Shown here one piece after another: positions 46,120 through 57,218 of a DNA stretch of 64,000 nt. Under the pieces are notes generated by a model. It made no database searches. It was given only the letters and a program-made list of their open reading frames with translations, and had not been told where the DNA came from. A program made the translations under genes and the position numbers. Numbering within the stretch: the stretch's first letter is position 1; each line of letters begins with the position of its first letter. The stretch comes from CAZHDB01 sp964531225 (GTDB lineage Archaea > Thermoproteota > Thermoprotei_A > Sulfolobales > Desulfurococcaceae), in the NCBI GenBank assembly GCA_964531225.1, contig CAZHDB010000006.1:13611-77610 (forward strand), in the 5' to 3' direction.

Positions 46120-47925
46120 ATGAGGAAATTAAGCGGCAAGCTCAAAATAATTGTTTTACTATATTGTATTATATCTTCATTGTTCCACTTATATGCTGTT
46201 CTTTCAAGAACGCATTTCTTATTACTTAGAAGTACGCATTTAATGTTTCTATTACCACTTGCCTTTATTTTCTATCCAGCCTATAAGAATGCACCGAAGG
46301 ATAAAGTACTATGGTATGATTGGATACTGGCTATAATAGCAGTATTACCTGGCCGTATGTCCTTATAGATTTTGATTGGGTAATAAGTAGAGTCTGGAGT
46401 GTTACGCCTCTTAAACCTATTGAGAGAATACTAGGTATATTACTGATAATTTTGATTATCGAAGCTACACGGAGGACTGTAGGTAATGCATTAGCATGCC
46501 TTGCACTATTCTTTACAGTATATCCATTATTCGCATCTCATTTTCCAGGTTTATTAAGAGGTGGATCAGCATCTTTGGAGGAACTAATAGAAACAAACTA
46601 TTTAACAACAGAGGGAATTTTAAGTATTCCTATAGGTGTATCGGCAACTATTGTAATATTATTCCTGATATTCGCAGCTTTTCTAGAAAAAGCTGGAATT
46701 GGAGAGTATTTTATGAAAGCAGTTATTTCATTAGTTGGAAGGAGAAAAGGAGGCCCTGCCAAAGTATCCGTGATCTCAAGTGGATTCTTTGGAATGCTTT
46801 CAGGAAGTGCAGTAGCAAATGTCTACGGCACTGGTAGCTTTACAATACCGATGATGATACGAGTAGGTTTCCCAAGGAATCTTGCTGGAGCGATTGAGGC
46901 AGTTGCTTCAACTGGCGGACAGATTATGCCACCGATAATGGGTGCAGGAGCATTTATCATGGCTTCCCTACTGGGGATACCTTATCTCTCAGTTAGTTAT
47001 TGCAGCTATAATTCCTGCTATTCTCTACTATTTCGGAGCCTATATGGTAATACATTTTGTTTCTGAAAGAGACAATTTAGGTGTTGTACCAGAAGACTTT
47101 ATACCTCCTAAGAAAGAAGTATTAAAGAATTCTTATTTATTAATACCGATTATTGTCCTCGTATATGTTTTAGTATCTAGAACGGTGTCTTTTGCCGCGA
47201 TTACTGGAATAGTTGCAGTAGTAATAATCTTCTTCCTTAGATCAATTTTATCAAAGAACCTTACTCACTTTGCAAAAAACTGTCTCTTAGCATTAGCTGA
47301 GGGTACACAAAAAGCTATACCTGTTGCTATGGCATGCGGAGCAGCAGGTTTAGTCATAGGATCTATGAACTTAACTGGATTCGGATTTAAGATTGTTGGT
47401 GCAATCCTAAATATTTCATTGGGAATAGGTATTATAGCATTGATTCTTGTAGCTATAATATGTGTAATCATGGGTATGGGTCTACCTCCTACTGCAGCTT
47501 ATGTAATTGTAGCTGCTATATCTACTCCAGCTCTTATAAAGCTGGGCTATCAGCCCTTATCATCGCATTTCTTTGTTTACTACTATGCTATTCTATCAAA
47601 TATAACATATCCAGTAGCATTGGCAGTATATGCCGCGGCCTCGCTATCCGGCGGGAATCCTAGAATTATAGGAATGAATGCTGTTAAACTAGGTTTTATG
47701 GCATTTATTGTCCCATTTATGTTTATATATAATAATTCACTATTATTCCAAGGCAATATATTAAAGATCAGTTTATCGCTAGTGCTTTCCCTAATAGCTA
47801 CTGTACTAATATCAGCATCAATAACAGGCTATTTCAGAAAACGACTAAATAAATTTGGAAGAATCATATACTTAACCCTAGGATGTATATTATTATTAAC
47901 TACAATTTTCATAGGCTTTTTATAG
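46120..47925 (+). pseudogene. TRAP transporter fused permease, two frameshifts
   Basis: The segments 46120-46360, about 46355-46990 and about 46985-47925 are the successive parts of one 600-residue TRAP fused (DctQM/TAXI type) permease. The parts are ARTHFLLLRSTHL-like N-terminal helices, a central SSGFFGMLSGSAVANVYGTG and GGQIMPPIMGAGAFIMA, and a C-terminal MGMGLPPTAAYVIVAA. Reading moves to another frame near 46355 (apparent loss of one base) and back near 46988 (apparent gain of one). A TAXI-type binding protein gene is missing nearby. It is likely non-functional unless the breaks are sequencing errors. Confidence 0.85.
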
Positions 47926-48002
47926 ACTTATCAAAATATTTTAAAATCTTCAAGTATTTTACAATAATAGTCCTGACGAAATAGCATTGGAGTCCGTATG
48001 AC

Positions 48003-48629
48003 TTAAGATATAAAGTCATATAACGTTTTCTGTTTTTTATTCGCTTTCTCTTCCTTAATATATGATCTGGTTCTATCAGAGATCTCTATCCTAGAAGGTT
48101 TTAGTTCCTTATTCATAATAATTTGTTTAAAGAAGATATCCCTAATAGGTTCATAGACTAGTTTATAGAATTTCTGTTGATCCCTTAAAACTTGTTCTGG
48201 AAACTGATTAACATATTCAAGGGCTGCTTTCCAAGCCCTTTCATAGTCTATTATCCGCGAAATTTTCTTTACAACATATTCGTCATAGTCTTTAGGAGAT
48301 TGCTCTTTACCACCTATTACATAGTATCCCCTTGAAGATACTTCAACACATTCCCCAAGTACTTCTTCCATATTTTCAGGGCATTTTTCCCTATGGGGTT
48401 TAATCCTGCCCTTTTTAATTATTTCTTCTAATTTCAGTGTTTTCCAACGCATGGTATGGGGGCCATGGTATTTAGCCCATGCATAGAATATTGCACGGTT
48501 TAAACCAAAGCTTTTAGCCCTATCTATATCCTTGTAAAAAACATAGTATCTAGCCGCCTGTAGAAGAGCCATAACTTGGAACCTACCTACTCCTGCAACT
48601 ATAAGTTTCCTCTCAATATCCTTATCCAT
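48003..48629 (-). CDS. Unknown protein with C-terminal PIP (PCNA-binding) motif
   Basis: A 208-residue cytoplasmic protein, helical, with AGVGRFQVMALLQAARYY near the start and AWAKYHGPHTMRW in the middle. I do not recognise the family. The very end has Q200-KT-L203-YD-F206-I207, matching the archaeal PCNA-interacting pattern Q-x-x-L-x-x-F-[FI], after a basic KANKKQK stretch. This suggests an enzyme or factor of DNA replication or repair tethered to the sliding clamp. The next gene upstream is a membrane protein and gives no clue. Confidence 0.65.
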   Translation of the reverse strand: MDKDIERKLIVAGVGRFQVMALLQAARYYVFYKDIDRAKSFGLNRAIFYAWAKYHGPHTMRWKTLKLEEIIKKGRIKPHREKCPENMEEVLGECVEVSSRGYYVIGGKEQSPKDYDEYVVKKISRIIDYERAWKAALEYVNQFPEQVLRDQQKFYKLVYEPIRDIFFKQIIMNKELKPSRIEISDRTRSYIKEEKANKKQKTLYDFIS

Positions 48630-48681
48630 ATACTATACCCATACTATGATATCTATTGATCTTCTATTTCAAATTAGCTAT

Positions 48682-49440
48682 TTAGCCCAGATACTTCACC
48701 GGATTCAATCGCTCTAATGACTCAATTAGTTCCAATCTCCTCTTGCCTATATTAATTATCTTTTTCATCTCAAAGTAGATCAATAGATATACTAATAATG
48801 GTATAATTAATTGAACCCCTATTCTACCAACAATAAGCAAAATACCATATAGGTTAAGAGCTTCGTTCTTAATATCCTCTCCCAATCTGGATAGTAATAG
48901 ATATTCTCCAATAACACCTACAATGGATGATATCATTGAAGTAATAATAACTATAATGATTGATATGCTTGATATTAAATCAAGTATTGTAAAGAAACCA
49001 TGAATCTTGAATAGATTAATCATAAGACTGAAAATTACATATAAGGCTATTGGAGCCAAAATATATCCTAGTATGTATCCTATAGTAGATAATAAGTATG
49101 GAGAATAATACCTATCTCTTTTAAATTCCAATAATATAATAAAGGCTCGTCTCAAGTAAAACAGAATTATAAAGATCCCTATAAAGCTAAAAATTACCGA
49201 TATTGGTATAGATACTAGCATTAAGAATCTAAAGTATTCTTCAAGGTCACGTGGAAGCACGATCACGTTATGATGAATTGGCATAATAAGATGAATTGGC
49301 ATTAGATGAAGCCTTACATATATTGAAGCATAAAGTATACTAAAGAAAATCATGCTCGCAACTATTAATAAAGCAGTATATAGGCAATATTTTCTATAGT
49401 AATCAAAAGCTTGCAAAGGTAATTCTTTGTGTAATTGCAT
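48682..49440 (-). CDS. Hypothetical polytopic membrane protein
   Basis: A 252-residue protein with about five membrane helices (near residues 20-42, 70-100, 120-142, 150-185, 200-228). Both termini are probably on the same side, and the C-terminal 30 residues are basic. No family is recognised. Same strand as the neighbours but separated by 50-60 bases. Confidence 0.55.
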   Translation of the reverse strand: MQLHKELPLQAFDYYRKYCLYTALLIVASMIFFSILYASIYVRLHLMPIHLIMPIHHNVIVLPRDLEEYFRFLMLVSIPISVIFSFIGIFIILFYLRRAFIILLEFKRDRYYSPYLLSTIGYILGYILAPIALYVIFSLMINLFKIHGFFTILDLISSISIIIVIITSMISSIVGVIGEYLLLSRLGEDIKNEALNLYGILLIVGRIGVQLIIPLLVYLLIYFEMKKIINIGKRRLELIESLERLNPVKYLG

Positions 49441-49499
49441 AATTTATCCCATTTAGTAACTTTGTATATGCTAAGATAAATATTTCTTAAAATAATAAG

Positions 49500-50375
49500 T
49501 TATTCTTTTATCAAATAATTTGTTATTTCCATTATTTTCTTAAACAAATTATGGATTTCCTGATGCCTGCTATCAATAAGCATATAACACGGTTTATAAT
49601 CCTTTAATTCATTGCAATGAAATCTTAACTTTTCCAAAAGAATATTTAGCTCATTAACAGTTGATAACAACGTCCTATGATCAATATTAGTGTTACTCGA
49701 GATATAACCAATAATATCGCTTATATATTGATTGATTATATTGATAAATTTAGGATTATGCAAAGTATCTTTGGGAGAATAAGTATCGATAAGTATATTG
49801 AGTATTCGAGATTTGAATAGTATACATTCTTTTTCGCAAGAGTATCTTCTTATATTTGAGAGCAATTGAACCAAAGCATTTACTGGAAACATGCTTAAGG
49901 GTCCATAAAATAAGGCTTCTATTATATCCTTAATACTTGTATAGTCGTCATTAATATTGCTCCATACTTTATTAATCAATTCTTCGCTATAATCCTCTAT
50001 AATTCTTCTCTTACCAGCAATAATGAGATATTCCCATAGTGTAAGCAGATCCATTGATAAATACATTTTATCATTATAATACTTTAAAATATTGTCTGGA
50101 TGAACATCTTTAACTATTTTATTAACTATTTGTTCATCGAAGACAGCACTAGTGAGATCTATTATTCTATCTATTGAAGCATCAGCCTTAAATGAACGTA
50201 AAAATTCTATTGCGAACAAGTATTTGTTCGAACCTATTGGTTCTAATAAGAAAGTCTTTATAGTTTCTACAACATTGTCGAGATCGCATTTTCTTCTACT
50301 ACATTCCCAGGCTAATACCCATGGATTATCGTATTTCAAAGCCTTTGCCTCTTTATATGTTTTTGTTTTAGACAT
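49500..50375 (-). CDS. Hypothetical helical protein
   Basis: A 291-residue, largely helical cytoplasmic protein with ARM/HEAT-like hydrophobic spacing and no recognised family. I set the start at ATG 50375 (MSKTKTYKE), with GTGGG suitably upstream. The GTG at 50387 is possible. It is divergent from the next hypothetical gene at 50442. Confidence 0.5.
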   Translation of the reverse strand: MSKTKTYKEAKALKYDNPWVLAWECSRRKCDLDNVVETIKTFLLEPIGSNKYLFAIEFLRSFKADASIDRIIDLTSAVFDEQIVNKIVKDVHPDNILKYYNDKMYLSMDLLTLWEYLIIAGKRRIIEDYSEELINKVWSNINDDYTSIKDIIEALFYGPLSMFPVNALVQLLSNIRRYSCEKECILFKSRILNILIDTYSPKDTLHNPKFINIINQYISDIIGYISSNTNIDHRTLLSTVNELNILLEKLRFHCNELKDYKPCYMLIDSRHQEIHNLFKKIMEITNYLIKE

Positions 50376-50441
50376 GGTTTTACCCACTAATAAAGACTTT
50401 ATATAGTAAATCTTAATTTAATACGTAATATTAGTAATTAC

Positions 50442-50897
50442 GTGGATGCCAGAAAAATGCTTACTGAAAGCGATATTATAAAAATTAGAAAGTTATGTAA
50501 AGAACTAAATGAGCAAGGTATAAATTGTAATGCTGATCCCAATGAATTCATAACCTATTTAACTGCAGCATCATATGAAGCTGATTCCTTTACAATCAAG
50601 GATATCTTAGATAACAAGTATTTACTAATACATGAACTGATAGAGATAACTATACTTAAGAACAAAGGATATAGTATTAATAAAGAAATATTTAAGAAGG
50701 CTTTTCCAGACAGTTATGAAGCACATTTAGACGCTATAGACCTAGAACTTCATGTTGCATTTAAGAATGAGGATTTTGATTGGGTTAGAAGAAGAATTAA
50801 TGATTTAAGAACTTATCTTAATGACCCCTTATTACCAATTCATCTCATTGATAAAGTAAAGAATATTATTAATAGATATAGAGCTCTTATAAGATAA
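50442..50897 (+). CDS. Hypothetical protein
   Basis: A 151-residue helical protein starting at GTG 50442 with no clear ribosome site, so possibly leaderless. Acidic-basic mixed helices; HELIEITILKNKG near residue 64 resembles a short conserved helix of metal proteins (HEL-x2-E-like), but no family is assigned. It lies 61 bases before the alpha-mannosidase remnant. Confidence 0.5.
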   Translation: MDARKMLTESDIIKIRKLCKELNEQGINCNADPNEFITYLTAASYEADSFTIKDILDNKYLLIHELIEITILKNKGYSINKEIFKKAFPDSYEAHLDAIDLELHVAFKNEDFDWVRRRINDLRTYLNDPLLPIHLIDKVKNIINRYRALIR

Positions 50898-50958
50898 TTT
50901 ATTTATCCCTTGTGTGTAGAGCTTATTATAAAAGCAATTGGCTATAGGTTGAAGATAT

Positions 50959-53900
50959 TTGGCTATATCGCTATACCATCCAAAGTCTTTGTATAGGCGA
51001 ATACTATTTCTTAAAGCAGCAAGTATTTTGAAAAGGTATAAAGTATATGACGTAAGTATCTCTGATAATATGGTTAGGATACCGTGTTCTCTTAGGAGCA
51101 TAGGTAATAATATAGAGATAAAGCTCAATGCATATAATGGAGATTATTGTGATAAAGCAATGGGGCTTCTATACATTGATATGAATAGAGATGCCATTGT
51201 ATATTTAAATGGTAAACCTCACTATGGGTATGATAAGTATCATAAATACATACCAATAGACAATCCCTGTATAGAGAATGTTGTTGAATTAAAAATGTAT
51301 ACTACTTATACTTTTGGCGAGCATAGTGAGATGTTCAAGATTAATCGTATAGACTATATTGTAGTACTGAAAGACTTGTGGTATCTTGCTAATAGACTTA
51401 GCTATTTACTTGAAGTAATTGATTTATTTAAAGATCATTGGCTAGCTTATGAGTTATCAAAATTACTTAGGGAATCATTGGATCTGGTTTACGTAGATAC
51501 GATTACTAGGGAATCTCTAGAAGCGATAATCGATCTCTTCGATCCTTCTCTAGGAGCTTTTTATGAACTAGTTGATGATCTAAAGGCACTACTTAGAGAA
51601 AGAAGTGAAGAACTTTGTAAAGCTGGCTTAAGAAAACCTGATTATGATAGGCTATTAAGAAATTCGGCTCTAGCAAGGAAATATCTTGATGATAATCTTT
51701 TAAGATTGAATGAGAAGTATTGGAGAGAGGGATCAGTTTATATAGTCTCGCATGCTCATATAGATGCTGCTTGACTGTGGAGCTGGATCGAGACTATAGG
51801 CAAGATTGCTCGAACCGCATTAAATGTGCTATATGCTTTACGAGATGGATATGACCTAGTTTTTGTACAGAGTAGTGCTTTATATTATAAATGTCTAAAG
51901 GAATACTATCCGGATATTTATGATAGGGTAATGGATGCTATTGCAAAGGGTATATGGGAGCCCGTCGGAGGTATGTGGGTAGAAAGCGATACTATCTTGA
52001 CACCTTTGGAATCAATTATTAGACAATTCTTTTATGGACAAAGATTTTTCGTAGAGAACTTCGGCATGAAATCAAGAATTGCATGGTTGCCGGATAGCTT
52101 TGGATTCAGTCCCATATTGCCACAGATCATGAAGAGTGCTGGTATAGAGTATTTTACAACTCATAAGCTTTGCTGGAATAAATACAATGAATTTCCATAT
52201 CATATTTTCAAGTGGAAGGGCTTGGATGGTACGGAGATGGTTTCGCAGCTAATGTTATTGGGTTATGGAACTGATGTCAAGCCCTCGTTACTTAAAAAGC
52301 TCTGGGATGATTTTAAGGAGAAACACGTCTTTCCTAAACCAATATATGTCTTTGGTTATGGCGACGGGGGAGGAGGTATTATACCAGAGCATGTTGAGAA
52401 AATAGATCTTTATCGTATAACTCCTCTACTCCCTAAGATTGAGACAGGAAAACTTAATGAATACATTAATGAAATTATAAAGAGATCAGAAGAACTCCCT
52501 GTATGGAAAGGAGAATTGTATCTTGAGTTACATAGAGGAACCTACACTACTAATTTAAGGATTAAAAAACTCGTTTATGAGGCTGATAAACTTTTAAGAC
52601 ATGTAGAGACTCTATCGGCTATAGCATATTCGCTTGGATATAATTATCCCTTAGAAGAAATAGATCGCTTATGGCATATATTACTATTAAATGAATTCCA
52701 TGATATACTGCTGGGTTCTTCAATTAACAGCGTCTATAGAACATCCTATCGTGAGCTAGGAGAATTAATCGAGCGATCTAAGAAGCTAATTGAAGAAGCT
52801 ATAGAAAACATTTCTAAACATTATCAAATATCAGGTATATTAGTATTCAATCCTTTACCTTGGAATGTAAAAACATATATTGAATTAAAAATTGATGAAA
52901 AACTAGCTCCAATAGATAAGGATGGCGAGCCATTAAATACTCAAGAAAGTAGGGATAAAATTATTGTGGAATTAGATTTGGATCCCTTGAGCTTAACCTC
53001 TCTAGGTCTTACCAAGACACAATATTCTAAGGAAGCATATAAGGATGGAGTAAAAGTAGAAGAGCATGATAAAGAAATCATTGTCGAGAATAAATATTAC
53101 CGTGTCATAGTAGGGAGAGATGGCGTCATTAAGTCATTATATGATAAGGAATTGGGATACGAAGTAATTGAGAGACCTAGTAATGTATTAATAGCTTATG
53201 AGGATAAGCCCCATGAATGGGATGCATGGGATATAGATGAGGATTATGAGAAATTAAGATGGGTAATAAATTACGAAATAATTCCTGAAATTATAGAGCG
53301 AGGTCCATTGAGAGTTATTATTAGGTTTAAATGGAGATTTAGAGAATCAACTATTGTCCAGGATATGATGATGTATTCTGGTCGTAAAGAAATATTGGTT
53401 AAAACAGTATTTGATTGGCATGAGAGAAATATTTTGGTTAAAACATGGTTTTACCCGCGAGTATATTCGGAATATGCATATTATGATATGGGGGCTGGCT
53501 ATTTGACTAGACCCACTCATAGAAATACTAGCTGGGAAAGAGCTAAGTTTGAAGTATATAAGCATAAATGGGTTGCGTTAAGAAACGATGCATACTTATT
53601 TTCAATTATTAGTCATGAGCGAAATGGTGTTTCCGTTAAAGAAAATGGAATTGGTTTATCTCTCTTAAAGTCACCATTATATCCTAATCCCTTAAGCGAT
53701 TATGGAAACATTGATACATATTATGCAATAATAACGCTAGATTCTGATAAAATGTATGAGTTAAATAAAATAGCTTATGAATTAATGAATCCTCCATATA
53801 TCATAGATAAGGGCAGACATATGGATAAAACGCTTTCAATATCATTTATTAAGGTCCATGGTGAAGCAATAATAGAGAATATTAAGAAATGCCATGATAC

Positions 53901-54105
53901 AGACAACTGCATTATTATTAGAATATACAATCCAGTTAATAAGGACATGGATGTTGTTTTAAGACCCTGGTTAAGAATGGTTAAGATCTATAATTCAAAT
54001 ATATTAGAAGATAATATAGAGGAAATAGATGCAAATAAAAATGAGATCATAGCAAAATTCAGGCCATTTGAAATAAAAACAATTAAGATCTATTTTAAAC
54101 AATAA
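50959..54105 (+). pseudogene. GH38 alpha-mannosidase with in-frame TGA at the catalytic motif
   Basis: A 1,048-codon GH38 frame split by TGA at 51772-51774. The stop falls in HAHIDAA-[TGA]-LWSW (residues 265-275), exactly where the family has the conserved Trp of HxHxDxAWLW, so one TGG to TGA change explains it. Downstream the frame is intact, with the nucleophile motif LPDSFGFSPILPQIM, HRGTYT and NEFHDILLGSSI, followed by the beta domains. It hydrolyses terminal alpha-mannose in relatives. Start is TTG 50959. No other decay is visible, so the nonsense change is probably recent or the codon is read through. Confidence 0.85.
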
Positions 54106-54239
54106 TCTACATTACAATTACTTTATAGCTTAATACAATTTATTGATGTTATATCGTAATATTTTGAGATAAAGTCAGATATTTGTATTTCGTAAAATAT
54201 TTAATATTATATTAATATCCCCTATAATTAGGTGTCTCT

Positions 54240-54983
54240 ATGAGTGAATTTATTGTTGAAACACGCGATCTCGTAAAGATTTATCCAGGAGGGGTCAAAG
54301 GAGTAGATGGAATTAGTTTCCATGTTAGAAAAGGGGAAATCTTTGGCTTAATAGGACCTAATGGAGCGGGTAAGACAACTACTCTTCGCATATTAGCAAC
54401 TATTTTGCAGCCAACAAGTGGCCAGGCATATGTGGCTGGATACGATGTTGTTAGGGAAGCAAGTATGGTTAGGAAGGTTATTAGTTACTTACCCGAAGAT
54501 GCTGGAGCATATAAGTATCTTACTGGTCTTGAATTTCTAGAGTTCATTGCAAACTTTTATGCTAGGAACGAAGATGAAAAGATAAGGATCATACATGAGG
54601 GTATTGCATTAAGTGGTCTTGGTGATCGGTTAAGGGATAAGATTAAAACATATAGTAAGGGTATGTTGAGGAGACTCCTTGTTGCAAAGACATTAATGAT
54701 AAGGCCTATTCTAGCAATACTTGATGAACCAACAAGTGGATTGGATGTTGTTAATGCCGTTATGGTTAGAGATGCAATTAGGAAATACGTCCATGAAAAG
54801 GGCGTAACTGTTTTACTTAGTAGCCATAATATGCTTGAAGTAGAATACTTATGCGATCGAGTAGCAATTATACATAAAGGAAGAATTATTGCAGAGGGCT
54901 CTCCTAGGCAACTTATAGAGGAACATAATGTTGAGAATCTAGAAGAAGTATTTGTTAAACTTGTAGGAGGCGGGATTGAATGA
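54240..54983 (+). CDS. ABC-2 type transporter ATPase (NatA-like)
   Basis: A 247-residue ATPase with Walker A GPNGAGKT, signature YSKGMLRR and Walker B ILDEPTSGLD. It powers the permease encoded next, with which it overlaps by an ATGA junction. The class exports ions, drugs or lipids; the substrate is unknown. A third gene of helical type follows. Confidence 0.9.
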   Translation: MSEFIVETRDLVKIYPGGVKGVDGISFHVRKGEIFGLIGPNGAGKTTTLRILATILQPTSGQAYVAGYDVVREASMVRKVISYLPEDAGAYKYLTGLEFLEFIANFYARNEDEKIRIIHEGIALSGLGDRLRDKIKTYSKGMLRRLLVAKTLMIRPILAILDEPTSGLDVVNAVMVRDAIRKYVHEKGVTVLLSSHNMLEVEYLCDRVAIIHKGRIIAEGSPRQLIEEHNVENLEEVFVKLVGGGIE

Positions 54984-56260
54984 GTACCTTCTTCAATTTA
55001 TTGATTAAAGAACTTAAGAGTATTATCCGTGACCCAAAGATGTTGATAGCAATGTTTATTGTACCACTTGTTATGATCGGTATAATGTATGGCGTTATGG
55101 CCGCAACTATGCAGGAACAAGTAAAACAAGTTGAAAGAGAATCGAAAATAGTTGCTATAATAGATCTTGATCATGGGCAATGGTCTCAACGATTTATTGA
55201 CTATTTGGAATCCATAGGTGTTAGTGTGAAACTTGTTGAAGGTATCAGTGAGACAAATACGGCTGATCTAATGGAGAAACTAGGTGTTAAAATACTCTAT
55301 ATTATACCCAGTAATTTCAGTGAGGCATTGTCGGCTAATAAAACCGGAATCATAGAATACTATGTATTATTGAAATCATTGACATTCGGTGAATTTGGAC
55401 TGGGGGCATCTGCTGAGGAATTGGTCAATAGCTTTGCCGAGAATATTACAAGATCCATTATAACTAGAGAAGGAATACCGAAAGAATTTATTGAACACCC
55501 GGTTAATGGTAGTATTAGAGCTATTATTGGTAATAAGGTATTTACTAGGCCTGAACAAGTATTTATGGGAGTATTTATGGTTAGCCTTATAATACCTTTG
55601 GTAGCGTTCATAATGCTTATATTCATTATACAGTTTGCTGTAACGAGTATGGCTGTTGAGAAGGAAGAGAAAATGTTTGAAACACTATTAACTCTACCAG
55701 TTAATAGATTGACCATAATTGGTGTTAAGTTACTAGTATCAGTTATAATAGGTATTGCTTATGTAGCTATATACGGCTTTATACTTATATGGTTCTTTAC
55801 AGGTTCAATTACAATACCTTCTGGAGCAACTACTAGTGTAAATATATTTGATATACTTCCCCCAGCAACAGCTTATTATCTAGGCATAGGATTGATTGGT
55901 GCAGTAATCTTCGGATTATTATTGGCCATGGTTCTTAGCTTATTTGCCGAAGACGTACGTACCGCACAGCTTATATCTAATTATGCACTAATGCCCCTTA
56001 TCTTCATGTTCTTCGTACCAATGTTTATCGATATAAGTGGGCTATCATATATAGTTAAAACAATATTGTCCTTGATTCCTTTAGCCAATATAGGGTTTAT
56101 TCCGAAACTATCAATACTCGGACATAATGAACTAGCAATGCTTGCTGGAATATCAAATATAGTATATGCAGCTATAGCATTAACATTAGCACATAGAATT
56201 GTTAATACGGAGAAGATATTTACAGCAAAGTTCTTTAAGAGAATAAAGAAGAAAAGATAA
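54980..56260 (+). CDS. ABC-2 type transporter permease (NatB-like)
   Basis: A 426-residue permease with an N-terminal helix (about 20-40), a large external loop (about 50-210), and five C-terminal helices (about 210-400), the NatB/YhgE-like ABC-2 layout. It overlaps the ATPase gene by 4 bases. The substrate is not predictable. Confidence 0.88.
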   Translation: MSTFFNLLIKELKSIIRDPKMLIAMFIVPLVMIGIMYGVMAATMQEQVKQVERESKIVAIIDLDHGQWSQRFIDYLESIGVSVKLVEGISETNTADLMEKLGVKILYIIPSNFSEALSANKTGIIEYYVLLKSLTFGEFGLGASAEELVNSFAENITRSIITREGIPKEFIEHPVNGSIRAIIGNKVFTRPEQVFMGVFMVSLIIPLVAFIMLIFIIQFAVTSMAVEKEEKMFETLLTLPVNRLTIIGVKLLVSVIIGIAYVAIYGFILIWFFTGSITIPSGATTSVNIFDILPPATAYYLGIGLIGAVIFGLLLAMVLSLFAEDVRTAQLISNYALMPLIFMFFVPMFIDISGLSYIVKTILSLIPLANIGFIPKLSILGHNELAMLAGISNIVYAAIALTLAHRIVNTEKIFTAKFFKRIKKKR

Positions 56261-56349
56261 TTACTATTTTCTTAAGACCAATACTGTTCACTTTTGATTA
56301 AAAATACTCAATAGTGTGGTCAATTCAATATAGTATATGGTGGAATAAA

Positions 56350-56727
56350 ATGAGTGAAGAAAAACTACCTACGAAACACCATGAAGAAGAGGAAGAAGTA
56401 AGAACACTCCGTGAAGTCTTTGCAGCAATATCTGGTTTCTTACGAGACATTAGAGAGCCGCTAAAGGATCTAATAAATATACTTGTTGATGCATTGAACG
56501 GTGAAAAATTAGGTAAGGAGGTTGCAGCCTTCTACAATGCATTGATAAAGGATGGTGTTCCTGAAGAACTTGCTAAAGAGATGACAAGGGAATTCTTTAA
56601 TAAGAAGCTTGAATCAGCACCTAGTGTAAGTAGGATGTTAAGTTCATTCACTGGTATGATGAGGAAGCCAAAGATTATCGTTAAAAAAGAAGAGGAAAAA
56701 GAGCATAAAGAAGATGTAAATCAATAA
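56350..56727 (+). CDS. Small charged helical protein of the ABC cluster
   Basis: A 125-residue hydrophilic protein with acidic N-terminus (EEEEEVR), a helical core (about 20-95, FLRDIREPLKDLINILVDAL...) and a charged tail (KKEEEKEHKED). I do not recognise a family; similar small genes sit beside archaeal ABC-2 exporters. The start is ATG 56350, with GGTGG (56338-56342) well placed; the longer frame to 56314 has no site. It probably shares the transporter transcript. Confidence 0.6.
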   Translation: MSEEKLPTKHHEEEEEVRTLREVFAAISGFLRDIREPLKDLINILVDALNGEKLGKEVAAFYNALIKDGVPEELAKEMTREFFNKKLESAPSVSRMLSSFTGMMRKPKIIVKKEEEKEHKEDVNQ

Positions 56728-56782
56728 TTTTCATAATCCTAAATACTTAAGAACTATTTTTTACACACAATAGGTGATGTTT

Positions 56783-57208
56783 TTGGATATATACGCAAGG
56801 GTAAAACGACTTGAAGAAATGCTAGAGGAGCTTATGAATAGATTAAATGATATTGAGGAAAAGCTCGAAACGTTGGGTATTGAGCAACCAACTCTGTCTA
56901 TAGCTTCTAAACTAGTTATAGCTTTCTCTATGCCTGCTATTCGAGCTCTTGAAGCATCCCGTAGGGCAATTGCTGCAATTAGTAAATTATCTGCGATCGA
57001 CCCTATTAATGAAGCCATTATTGAGGTCTTATCGGGTTGTGAAGCATTGAGTATCTCGGAGATTACACGGAGAGTTAAAGTTTTACGTGGAAGTGCTTCA
57101 AGAAGGATTATAAGAGAACGCTTGAAAAAACTTGAGACACTAGATATAGTTATAAATATAGGCAGTAATGATAGGCCGAAATATATGCTTAGTGAATGCA
57201 TTCAATAG
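56783..57208 (+). CDS. Winged-helix protein with N-terminal coiled coil
   Basis: A 141-residue protein: a coiled coil in the first 35 residues, a hydrophobic linker (about 40-75), and a C-terminal winged helix (about 80-138) with ISEITRRVKVLRGSASRRIIRERLKKLETL as the recognition part. It probably regulates transcription as a dimer. I choose TTG 56783, since AGGTGAT (56772-56778) sits in front of it and overlaps ATG 56777. It is followed 10 bases later by a small membrane protein gene. Confidence 0.6.
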   Translation: MDIYARVKRLEEMLEELMNRLNDIEEKLETLGIEQPTLSIASKLVIAFSMPAIRALEASRRAIAAISKLSAIDPINEAIIEVLSGCEALSISEITRRVKVLRGSASRRIIRERLKKLETLDIVINIGSNDRPKYMLSECIQ

Positions 57209-57218
57209 ATGATCAGAT

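Noticed and set aside
41440..54105. Genome-wide reassignment of TGA as an amino acid codon
   Set aside because: TGA is used as the normal terminator of many intact genes here (for example thiL context and the ABC ATPase at 54983), so only a local read-through could be considered.
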